Under the pieces are notes generated by a model, which did no database searches, was not told the DNA's origin, and saw only the letters and a list, made by a program, of their open reading frames with translations. Of a stretch of 8,434 nt of DNA, positions 1 through 6,025 are shown one piece after another. This DNA comes from GCA-003244245 sp035276605 (GTDB lineage Bacteria > Actinomycetota > Actinomycetes > Mycobacteriales > Pseudonocardiaceae). Within the stretch, counting starts at the first letter, position 1. The number at the start of each line of letters is the position of its first letter. The position numbers and the translations under genes were made by a program. The stretch is taken from contig DATELN010000082.1 of NCBI GenBank assembly GCA_035276605.1, positions 1 through 8,434 of the forward strand. The letters are read 5' to 3'.

Positions 1-1
1 G

Positions 2-74
2 CTCCCCGAGTTGGACTCGAACCAACAACCCTGCGATTAACAGTCGCATGCTCTGCCAATTGAGCTATCGGGGA
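2..74 (-). tRNA. tRNA-Asn (anticodon GTT)
   Basis: Read on the minus strand this is a complete 73-nt cloverleaf. The acceptor stem TCCCCGA pairs with TCGGGGA, with a G discriminator at position 2. The D arm contains AGCTCAATTGGCAGAGC. The anticodon loop CTGTTAA gives anticodon GTT, which decodes AAC/AAU asparagine. The T arm contains GGTTCGAGTCC. The base after the discriminator is C but CCA is not encoded in full within the window, so the 3' CCA is probably added enzymatically. All stems look intact. The adjacent small membrane-protein gene and nearby dnaG match an arrangement I recall from mycobacteria. Confidence 0.97.
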
Positions 75-115
75 AGGTGCTGGACGCCCACCGCTGGCGG
101 GCTGACCGCAGCATC

Positions 116-121
116 ACCTTA
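116..121 (-). promoter_or_regulatory. Candidate -10 box for the tRNA-Asn gene
   Basis: On the minus strand the hexamer TAAGGT fits the actinobacterial TANNNT -10 pattern. It would place the transcription start near position 109, giving a 5' leader of about 35 nt that RNase P would remove. No convincing TTGACA-like -35 lies 16-18 nt upstream. A short dyad, CGCACA-G-TGTGCG at 123-135, lies immediately upstream of the hexamer, in the spacer. Inferred from motif and position only. Confidence 0.35.
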
Positions 122-197
122 GCGCACAGTGTGCGAGCGCCACGCCGCCGCCCCCGCTCCTGGCAGAATCGATCGGCAACTTCGGGCCGCAAGACGG

Positions 198-389
198 GTG
201 ACAACCGTGTGGCGTTTGCTGCTGGCTGGCGCGATTGGGTACGCGCTCGGCTCGCGCGCCGGCCGCGGGCCCTACGAACAGCTCAGATGCAGCTACCACC
301 GGATCGTTGATCACCCGGCAACGCAGAGGGCAACTGGAGTCGCTATCGGCAGAATGGCGGACTGGTGGGGTCACCACATTCGCCGCTAA
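198..389 (+). CDS. Small YtxH-like / glycine-zipper membrane protein
   Basis: The product is 63 aa from the GTG at 198. It opens with a short hydrophobic glycine-rich segment (WRLLLAGAIGYALGSRAGR), followed by a basic amphipathic stretch (YEQL, HRIVDHPATQ) and a basic C-terminus (HHIRR). This resembles a small actinobacterial family with the signature GYxLGxRAGRxxYEQ, reminiscent of YtxH proteins, and is the likely positional equivalent of the small gene beside asnT and dnaG in mycobacteria (Rv2342, recalled synteny). The function of the family is not known to me; a single-pass inner-membrane protein is inferred. The frame is open back to a GTG at 129, but the extra 23 residues are low-complexity and do not look like the family; GTG 207 is another candidate start. 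No strong ribosome binding site supports any of the three. It converges on tam with 16 bp between stop codons. Confidence 0.6.
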   Translation: MTTVWRLLLAGAIGYALGSRAGRGPYEQLRCSYHRIVDHPATQRATGVAIGRMADWWGHHIRR

Positions 390-405
390 CAGATCGATCA
401 ACCCA

Positions 406-1161
406 TCAACCGACCTGTGCGATGGCGAAAATGCGGCGGAACGGGAACCAGGTCACCCCGTCGGCACCCGGCGGATAGGCAGCGCGCAACCGCGGGGCGA
501 GGTCCTCCCGGAACGCCGCCCAGTCTTGCGCCGACAGGACCGCCCGGACTGGCCGCAGGGCGGTCCCGGTGATCCATTCGAGCACCGGGTCTGGCCCGGT
601 CAGTTGATGCAGGTAGGTGGTTTCCCACACGTCCAACTCCGCCGCGGCCGGCGCCAACACCGCGGCATATCCAGCAGGTTCGAGCACCGGCGGCATCGCC
701 CGCAAGTCGAGCAGGTCACGCCAGCGTGGCTGGGCCGCGAGCTGGACTGTCTCGGCATGCGACGGGGCGCTGTAGTTTCCCGGCACCTGCAACGCCAGCC
801 ATGCCCCCGGCGCCAGGTGCCGCATCCACTGGCGTAGCAGCTGCGCGTGCTCAGGCACCCACTGCAACACGGCGTTACAGACGACCAACCCGGTGCCGGG
901 AGGCGGCAACCAGCCGCGGACGTCGCATAGCTCAGAATGGATGCCTCGTTCCCGCGCGGCCTGCACCATCTCCGGTGAGCTGTCCAGCGCGATCACGCTC
1001 GCGGTCGGCCACCGCTTGGTCAACAACCGCGTGAGAGTGCCCGGGCCGCAGCCCAGATCCACGATCAGGCCCGGATCGCGGGCGCCGACCCGGGCTAGCA
1101 AGTCGTGGAAGGGCCGGGCCCGGTGGTCACCGAAAGCGAGGTACGTTTCCGGGTCCCACAC
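406..1161 (-). CDS. tam: Trans-aconitate 2-methyltransferase-like SAM methyltransferase
   Basis: The product is a 251-aa class I (Rossmann-fold) SAM-dependent methyltransferase, the usual length for Tam (about 250-260 aa). The N-terminus WDPETYLAFGDHRARPFHDLLARV is typical of Tam. Motif I is VDLGCGPG (34-41), the acidic ribose-binding position is D60 (ALDSSPEM), an acidic residue sits in CDVRGW (D80), and the post-I strand/loop NAVLQWVPEH (96-105) is followed by LQVPGNYSAPSH. The C-terminal FPFRRIFAIA is also family-like. Known family reaction: methylation of trans-aconitate to its monomethyl ester, removing an aconitase inhibitor formed from cis-aconitate; the protein is cytosolic. Start GTG 1159-1161 is chosen because no in-frame start lies just upstream and a purine-rich tract containing GGAGG (1173-1177) lies about 11 nt away. 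It is downstream of dnaG on the same strand, 87 bp from its stop, and may be read through from it. The exact substrate cannot be fixed from sequence; a related small-molecule methyltransferase is possible. Confidence 0.85.
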   Translation of the reverse strand: MWDPETYLAFGDHRARPFHDLLARVGARDPGLIVDLGCGPGTLTRLLTKRWPTASVIALDSSPEMVQAARERGIHSELCDVRGWLPPPGTGLVVCNAVLQWVPEHAQLLRQWMRHLAPGAWLALQVPGNYSAPSHAETVQLAAQPRWRDLLDLRAMPPVLEPAGYAAVLAPAAAELDVWETTYLHQLTGPDPVLEWITGTALRPVRAVLSAQDWAAFREDLAPRLRAAYPPGADGVTWFPFRRIFAIAQVG

Positions 1162-1248
1162 GACCGCGACGACCTCCTCCCCTCCGCAACGGGAAACCTA
1201 GCCCGACGGCGCTGACCACGACAAGCACGCCGGCGCGGACTCAGACCC

Positions 1249-3123
1249 TTACTCCTGGGCTCCCATGGCCTGCTCGCGAAGTGCCCGGTAGTACTGTTCA
1301 AGCGCTACCAGGTCGCCGAAAAGGTGATGGTAGGAGTCCGCGTCGTCGGCTGGTGATATCCGTTGCAGCCGGGACTTGATCTCGGCGACCTGCCGCCCTA
1401 CCACTGTGGCTTGCAGGTGAGCGAGCAGGCTCCCGATGTAGCGGGCGTCCTCGGCACTTCCGGTGGCGCGCAGCGTCTCCACAGCCAGCTCGGTCACCAG
1501 TGACCGGGTAGGACAGTGCGCGGCGACGGCCTCGATCCACTCCGGACCCGACAGTCCAGCAGCGGTGCCCCCGGCGGTCAGCACGGCCGCATGCAGCTGC
1601 GCGTAGCAGGGATGGGTGAATGCCTCAGCAGGCAGCGTGTCATATACCGGACCGGTCAACGCGGGCTCCTGCAACACCGCCTTGAGCACTTCGCGTTGGG
1701 CCTGCAACCGGACATCGTCCGGCGCCGGAAGCTGCGTGCCATTGTCCGCCGCTGGCACCTTCCGCGTGCGCCCCCCGCGCCGTCGCGGCTCCTCCCCAGC
1801 GGCTTCCCGAACCCGGCGGACCACCGTCGCCTCGTCGCCCCAACCACTCCAGTAGGCCAGCTGCGTCGCATACCGGTCTCTCAGCGCCACGTCTTTGATC
1901 CGCGCGACCAGGGGCACAGCCCTTCGGAGCGCTTCAACCTGGCCTTCCGGGGTGTCCAGGTCATACTCGGCGAGCAGGGTCTGCACCGCGAAGGTGAACA
2001 GCGGCTGACGGCGAGCCACCAGGTCGCACAACGCGGCGTCGCCTTTGGCCTGGCGCAGCTCACACGGGTCCATCCGGTCCGGGGCGATCGCGATGAATGT
2101 CTGCGCCGCGAAACTCTGGTCGCCGTCGAAAGCCTTGAGCGCTGCCTTCTTACCCGCCTCATCGCCATCAAAGGTAAAGATCACCTCACCGCGCAGGGCA
2201 TCGTCGTCCATCAACAACCTGCGCAGGATGGAGATGTGGTCGGCGCCAAACGCGGTGCCACACGACGCCACGGAGGTGGGCACTCCGGCCAGGTGCATCG
2301 CCATCACGTCGGTGTAGCCCTCGACCACGACGACCTGCCGGCGCCGGGCGATCTCCCTTTTGGCCAGGTCCAGCCCGAACAGCGCGTGAGATTTGCGATA
2401 CAGCGGTGTCTCCGCGGTGTTGAGGTACTTGGCCTCGACGCGGTCATCGTCGAACAACCGCCGCGCTCCGAAACCCACCACGTCACCGCCGAGATCCCGG
2501 ATCGGCCACAGCAGCCTGCGGTGGAACCGATCGATCGGCCCCCGCTGACCGTCGCGGGACACCCCCGCCGTGACCAGTTCTTCGACGGCGAACCCACGAC
2601 CCAGCAGGTGCTTGGTGAGCTGGTCCCAGCCTGACGGGGCGAAGCCGCAGCCGAAGGTGGCCGCCGCGTCCTGGCTGAACCCACGCTGCATGAGAAATTC
2701 TCGCGCTGGCCGCGCCTCAGCCGAACTCAACTGATCGGCATAGAACTCCTGCGCCAGCCGGTTCACCTCGACTAGCCGGGCTCGGGTTCCCCGATCCCGG
2801 TGCACCGTGGAGCCGCCGCCGGTGTAGGTCAGCCGGATCCCGACCCGGTCTGCCAGCCGCTGCACCGCCTCGACGAAACCGAGGTGCTCGATCTTCATGA
2901 TGAAGTCGACGACCGAGCCGCCTTGACCACAACCGAAGCAGTGGAACGTCCCGTGCCCCGGACGCACGTTGAGTGAGGGCGTCTTTTCGTCGTGGAACGG
3001 GCACAGTCCCTTGAGCGAATCCGCACCGGCCCGGCGCAGCGCGACGTACTCGCCGACTACCTCGTCAATCCGGTTGCGCTGCCGGACCTCCGCGATGTCC
3101 GCATCCCGGATCCGTCCCGCCAC
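1249..3123 (-). CDS. dnaG: DNA primase DnaG
   Basis: The product is a 624-aa bacterial primase, which lays down RNA primers at the replication fork and is recruited by the DnaB helicase. The N-terminal CHC2 zinc-binding domain carries C41, H44, C62 and C65 in CPFHDEKTPSLNV...TFHCFGCGQGG. The central RNA polymerase domain has the basic motif KYLNTAETPLYRKS (232-245). The TOPRIM core has VVVVEGYTDVMAMH with E268, and FTFDGDEAGKKAA with D319 and D321, the expected metal ligands. The C-terminal roughly 150 residues match the place of the helicase-binding domain. Length is close to mycobacterial DnaG (about 640 aa). It starts at GTG 3121-3123. No Shine-Dalgarno is visible, but a TAGAAT -10 box lies 8 nt upstream, which fits leaderless transcription. 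The usual upstream partner dgt is absent; a Uma2 relic lies divergently instead. All catalytic residues are present and the frame is uninterrupted. Confidence 0.98.
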   Translation of the reverse strand: MAGRIRDADIAEVRQRNRIDEVVGEYVALRRAGADSLKGLCPFHDEKTPSLNVRPGHGTFHCFGCGQGGSVVDFIMKIEHLGFVEAVQRLADRVGIRLTYTGGGSTVHRDRGTRARLVEVNRLAQEFYADQLSSAEARPAREFLMQRGFSQDAAATFGCGFAPSGWDQLTKHLLGRGFAVEELVTAGVSRDGQRGPIDRFHRRLLWPIRDLGGDVVGFGARRLFDDDRVEAKYLNTAETPLYRKSHALFGLDLAKREIARRRQVVVVEGYTDVMAMHLAGVPTSVASCGTAFGADHISILRRLLMDDDALRGEVIFTFDGDEAGKKAALKAFDGDQSFAAQTFIAIAPDRMDPCELRQAKGDAALCDLVARRQPLFTFAVQTLLAEYDLDTPEGQVEALRRAVPLVARIKDVALRDRYATQLAYWSGWGDEATVVRRVREAAGEEPRRRGGRTRKVPAADNGTQLPAPDDVRLQAQREVLKAVLQEPALTGPVYDTLPAEAFTHPCYAQLHAAVLTAGGTAAGLSGPEWIEAVAAHCPTRSLVTELAVETLRATGSAEDARYIGSLLAHLQATVVGRQVAEIKSRLQRISPADDADSYHHLFGDLVALEQYYRALREQAMGAQE

Positions 3124-3131
3124 GGGCGCCG

Positions 3132-3137
3132 ATTCTA
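3132..3137 (-). promoter_or_regulatory. Candidate -10 box of dnaG, leaderless
   Basis: On the minus strand TAGAAT closely fits the actinobacterial -10 consensus TANNNT (TATAAT-like). Its end is 8 nt from the GTG start of dnaG, so the expected transcription start falls at or within a base or two of the GTG. This would explain the lack of a ribosome binding site. No clear -35 element is seen at the standard spacing. Confidence 0.4.
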
Positions 3138-3170
3138 GGGGTAGGGACTGTCAGACCCTCATGGCACGGT

Positions 3171-3525
3171 TTGGCAGATGTGCAACCAGACGTCCTCGCT
3201 GCCCGGTTCGACGAGCTCACGGACAAGCACCTTCCCGCTGCACCCATCCTGGCCGTTGAAGTGCTGTCACCCAGCGGCCGGCTGATTGACCTCGACCTCA
3301 AGCGTGCGCACTACCAACGGTTAGGCACGCCGAGCTACTGGGTGCTCGACCCCGACATTCCCGATCTGTTGGTCCTCGACCTGGATGCTGAGGGTCAATT
3401 CCAGGAAGTGGTCTGGGGGTCGATGACGAGGTTTTCGAGGCGCAGCGGCCATTTCTGGTCGAGTGGTGCCGGGCATGTTGCTGGGTCGGCTGCGTTCGTC
3501 GGCCAGCTTACCCCGGACGGGCTGA
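3171..3525 (+). pseudogene. Uma2-family (DUF820) nuclease-fold protein, degraded remnant
   Basis: Three successive frames rebuild the C-terminal part of a Uma2 protein, a family with the restriction-endonuclease fold. Frame 1 (3171 to about 3418) reads VQPDVLAARFDELT, then LPAAPILAVEVLSPSGRLIDLDLKRAHYQRLGTPSYWVLDPD, containing the family's conserved D, ExxSPS, K and YWxxD positions. At the GGGGG run 3415-3419 the match moves to a second frame reading DDEVFEAQRPFLV (3422-3460). It then moves again near 3461 to VVPGMLLGRLRSSASLPRTG ending at TGA 3523-3525, the typical Uma2 terminus. One missing base at each point would restore a single frame. The N-terminal 60-80 residues normal for the family are absent; only 47 bp separate the remnant from the dnaG start and they encode nothing Uma2-like. 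There is no sensible start codon. Uma2 genes are highly multiplied in actinobacteria, so decayed copies are expected. Sequencing error could explain the shifts but not the lost N-terminus. Confidence 0.8.
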
Positions 3526-4467
3526 GCCGCGGCCCTCGTGCTGGCTGAGGAACGTCCACATCAGCGAGGCGGTCGTGGGCGATCCGCCGGTGGGCCAGGC
3601 ATGTCCCCGGCCCGAATAAATCACCGACTCGACGTCGGTACCGCCGGCGCAACCTGCCCATCGCTGGACCATCACCGAGCTGTTTTGGCTGGTCTGCGCC
3701 TTGGCGGGGCAACCGTCCTGAGTCCGCAACCACGACACCGCCTGCGCCACGGACGGCAATGGGGGATGCCCGCCTGGCTTTCCGTGTAAGGGCAGCACCT
3801 GGTCCGCAGTGCCGGCGGCGAGCATCACCGACACCGCCGGCGCGCCAGGTGCACACGGTGACAGTGGCACCGCGCCGTAGGTGGCGACTGCCGAGAAGAG
3901 TGTGGGGTGCGCACACACCTCGCTGTAGGCAAGCTTGCCCCCGTTGCTGTACCCGACCAGGTACACCCGCTCAGGATCGATCGGCCACCGGCGCAGCGCG
4001 TCGGCCACAGTCGAAGCCACGAATGCTACGTCCGGGGCCTGGTGGGCGCCGGCGAAACCGCAACAGCCACCTCCGGCGTTCCATGACCGCTGTTCCCCAT
4101 GGGGTACTACCAGCACCAGCTGCTGCTGTTGGGCCAGAGCGAAAAACCCGGTCATGCTGAGCACGCTTGGGTCGGACTGTCCCCGTCCATGCAACACGAC
4201 CAGTAGGGGGAGCTTGCCGGTTGGTTGAGCCGTGACAATGGAGCGGTAGGTCCGGGCGACGCCGTCGACAGTCACAGTGTGCATCTCAGAGACTGGTCCA
4301 GGCCGGCTGGCTACCTGCGGCAGCGGCGGCAACGCCGGGTGATGGGACGCCGGCCGGTGGGACACGGCGACAACCTGGTCCGCCAGCTTTGCGGTCAGCC
4401 CCCCTGCCAGCACGGTCCCCAACAGCAACACCAGGCTTAAAACCACCCAGTGGCTGTTTGGTCGCAC
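3508..4467 (-). CDS. Secreted/membrane-anchored esterase, LpqC / PHB-depolymerase family (alpha/beta hydrolase)
   Basis: The product is 319 aa. Residues 7-26 form a hydrophobic signal sequence or anchor (WVVLSLVLLLGTVLAGGL) with no lipobox cysteine, unlike the lipoprotein LpqC. A proline-rich linker (38-60) leads to an alpha/beta-hydrolase domain of the polyhydroxybutyrate depolymerase/feruloyl esterase type. The oxyanion strand is LLVVLHGRGQS (88-98). The nucleophile elbow is GYSNGG with Ser174, the acid is Asp222 in AAGTADQVLP, and the base is His289 in GRGHAWP, so the triad is complete. Cysteines at 135/136, 185, 205, 253 and 273 could form disulfides outside the cell. It probably hydrolyses an ester in the envelope or medium; the substrate is unknown. 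Start GTG 4465-4467 lies 6 nt after a TAATGT -10-like hexamer, suggesting a leaderless mRNA. It is divergent from the ligase operon (64 bp between start codons), and its 3' end overlaps the tail of the Uma2 remnant by 18 bp. Confidence 0.88.
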   Translation of the reverse strand: MRPNSHWVVLSLVLLLGTVLAGGLTAKLADQVVAVSHRPASHHPALPPLPQVASRPGPVSEMHTVTVDGVARTYRSIVTAQPTGKLPLLVVLHGRGQSDPSVLSMTGFFALAQQQQLVLVVPHGEQRSWNAGGGCCGFAGAHQAPDVAFVASTVADALRRWPIDPERVYLVGYSNGGKLAYSEVCAHPTLFSAVATYGAVPLSPCAPGAPAVSVMLAAGTADQVLPLHGKPGGHPPLPSVAQAVSWLRTQDGCPAKAQTSQNSSVMVQRWAGCAGGTDVESVIYSGRGHAWPTGGSPTTASLMWTFLSQHEGRGSARPG

Positions 4468-4473
4468 GAGTGG

Positions 4474-4479
4474 ACATTA
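4474..4479 (-). promoter_or_regulatory. Candidate -10 box of the esterase gene, leaderless
   Basis: On the minus strand TAATGT fits TANNNT and ends 6 nt before the GTG start, placing the transcription start at the start codon itself. It lies in the 64-bp divergent spacer (4468-4531) that must also hold the promoter of the ligase operon. No convincing plus-strand -10 was found there. Confidence 0.35.
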
Positions 4480-4519
4480 TTCCCAGTTCGTACCCAGCTG
4501 GCATTCAGGTAGCCAGGTC

Positions 4520-4523
4520 AGGA
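4520..4523 (+). promoter_or_regulatory. Ribosome binding site deciding the ligase start
   Basis: AGGA lies 8 nt before ATG 4532 and overlaps the alternative ATG at 4523. This spacing favours the 4532 start (protein MSVVQDL...) over the upstream one, which would add only three residues. Confidence 0.5.
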
Positions 4524-4531
4524 TGCGGCCC

Positions 4532-6025
4532 ATGAGCGTTGTGCAGGACCTCGTTACTGACCGAGCCGCGAAGGCGCCGCGCCGGTGCTTTCTGGCCGAC
4601 GCACGCAGCGAGCGTTCAGTCGACTTCGCCGCACTGCGCGCCGCCGCACAGGCGTGGTACCACAAATTCGACGCCACGGGGGTACCGCCGGGTGCCCGGG
4701 TGCTCGTCGACATCGAGGACCCACTCGCGCTATGCGTCGTGCATCTCGCCGTAATCGCCGCCGGTCGGTGTTCGGCACCGATCGACCCGGCGGCACCCCC
4801 CACTGAGGTCGAACGCATCCGGCGCGCCCTGCGGCCCGAGCTGGTGGTCAGCGACCGGACGGCCGTACCGGGTTGGCTGGTGAATCCGGCCACCGGCCTG
4901 CCTGCCGCCCAGTCAACGCAATGCCAGGCAGCCAACACACGCGCGCCGCGATCGGGCTCAGTGGCGCTGCTCACTTCGGGCTCGACCGGTACGCCTAAGA
5001 CGGTGGTGCTTACCGAACGCCAGCTGCTGCATGCCGCACGGTGCGTCGTCGATCACCACCAGCTCACCGGTACGGACAGAGGTTTCAACCCGTTGCCGTT
5101 GTTCCACATCAACGCCGAAGTCGTCGCGCTGCTGGCCACCCTGGTCGCCGGCGGCACGCTGGTGCTAGACCGACGGTTCCACCGCACCGGATTCTGGCGG
5201 CTGCTGGTGGAGCGCGGGATCACCTGGGTCAACGCGGTGCCCGGCATCCTGTCCATCCTGGCGACGGACCACATACCTGCCCTCCCCCCGGGCTTGCGGT
5301 TCATCCGCTCCGCGTCGGCGCCGTTGCCGGCAGCCGTCCGTGCGCAGGTGGCCACGCAGACCGGGGTCGCTGTGGTGGAGAGCTACGGCATGACCGAGGC
5401 GGCCAGCCAGATCACCGCCACCCCGCTAGGCGGGGGTCATCCGCTCGGATCGGTCGGACGGCCGGTGGGAGTGGAACTGGAGGTGGTCGATCCGAATGGC
5501 CGGCGATGCGCCCCGGACGTCGTCGGCCGGGTCCGCATTCGCGGTGAAAGCGTGATCAGCGCCTACTCCGGCGAAATGGCCGCCGAGCGGTTCGACGCTG
5601 CGGGCTGGCTGGACACCGGTGACCTCGGGCGGCTGGACGTCGACGGGTACCTGTTCCTGGCTGGGCGCCGCGACGACGTGGTGAACTGCGGCGGCGAAAT
5701 GGTGCATCCCGGGGAGGTGGAGGAGGTCCTGCTCGGCGAGGCGGCGGTGGCAGAGGCCGCGGTCGCCGGGTGCCCGCATGACGTGCTCGGCGCCGTGCCG
5801 GTGGCCTGGATCCGACCGATCGCGGCGCTGGATGGCCAACAGCGAGACGATCTCGTCGGTCGGCTGCGGTTGCGGTGCGAGGAGCAGCTCAGCCGGGTTA
5901 AACGGCCGGTGGAGTTCCGGTTCGTGGCAGGCCTGCCACGCACCGCAACCGGGAAGGTGCTGCGCCGCCAGTTGCCGAAATCGCTCATTCCCGACTCCAG
6001 GCCTGTCGAGGCGTCCCCCTGGTGA
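4532..6025 (+). CDS. Acyl-CoA ligase (class I adenylate-forming enzyme)
   Basis: The product is a 497-aa ANL-superfamily enzyme, expected to activate a carboxylic acid with ATP to an acyl-adenylate and transfer it to CoA. The nucleotide-binding P-loop is LLTSGSTGTPK (146-156). The aromatic/acid-site segment is NPLPLFHINAEVVALLATLVAGGTLVL (186-212), the A5 motif is YGMTEAASQ (285-293), and the adenosine-ribose motif is GWLDTGD (358-364). The hinge and A8 region is GRRDDVVNCGGEMVHPGEVE (378-397). The A10 motif PRTATGKVLRR (469-479) holds catalytic Lys475. All core motifs are present and the length is typical of a free-standing CoA ligase. No carrier domain is fused or adjacent, which argues against a nonribosomal peptide loading role. 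The PLFHxNAE segment recalls the fatty-acyl/4-coumarate/oxalyl-CoA ligase branch, but the substrate cannot be read off. It is the first gene of the operon; its TGA overlaps the next GTG (GTGA). An ATG at 4523 is the only alternative start. Confidence 0.9.
   Translation: MSVVQDLVTDRAAKAPRRCFLADARSERSVDFAALRAAAQAWYHKFDATGVPPGARVLVDIEDPLALCVVHLAVIAAGRCSAPIDPAAPPTEVERIRRALRPELVVSDRTAVPGWLVNPATGLPAAQSTQCQAANTRAPRSGSVALLTSGSTGTPKTVVLTERQLLHAARCVVDHHQLTGTDRGFNPLPLFHINAEVVALLATLVAGGTLVLDRRFHRTGFWRLLVERGITWVNAVPGILSILATDHIPALPPGLRFIRSASAPLPAAVRAQVATQTGVAVVESYGMTEAASQITATPLGGGHPLGSVGRPVGVELEVVDPNGRRCAPDVVGRVRIRGESVISAYSGEMAAERFDAAGWLDTGDLGRLDVDGYLFLAGRRDDVVNCGGEMVHPGEVEEVLLGEAAVAEAAVAGCPHDVLGAVPVAWIRPIAALDGQQRDDLVGRLRLRCEEQLSRVKRPVEFRFVAGLPRTATGKVLRRQLPKSLIPDSRPVEASPW

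Noticed and set aside
1..75. An integration (att) site at tRNA-Asn
   Set aside because: No second copy of the tRNA 3' end and no integrase were seen; anything integrated at the 3' end would lie outside the window.
129..197. A longer 86-aa version of the small membrane protein starting at GTG 129
   Set aside because: The added residues are alanine/arginine-rich and unlike the family, which begins just before the hydrophobic segment; no ribosome binding site supports GTG 129.
235..837. A 200-codon plus-strand open frame and other long frames opposite tam
   Set aside because: Arginine/proline/glutamine-rich translation with no family resemblance; it is the complement of a clear methyltransferase gene, an artefact of high GC.
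1516..2634. A 372-codon plus-strand open frame antisense to dnaG
   Set aside because: The minus strand encodes primase with intact zinc, TOPRIM and basic motifs; the antisense product is low-complexity and has no recognisable domain.
3508..4467. A lipoprotein (LpqC proper)
   Set aside because: The signal region has no cysteine in a lipobox position, so lipid attachment is not supported even though the catalytic domain resembles LpqC.
4532..6025. A stand-alone nonribosomal peptide adenylation domain
   Set aside because: No carrier, condensation or thioesterase domain is fused or adjacent; the motifs fit a CoA ligase equally well or better.
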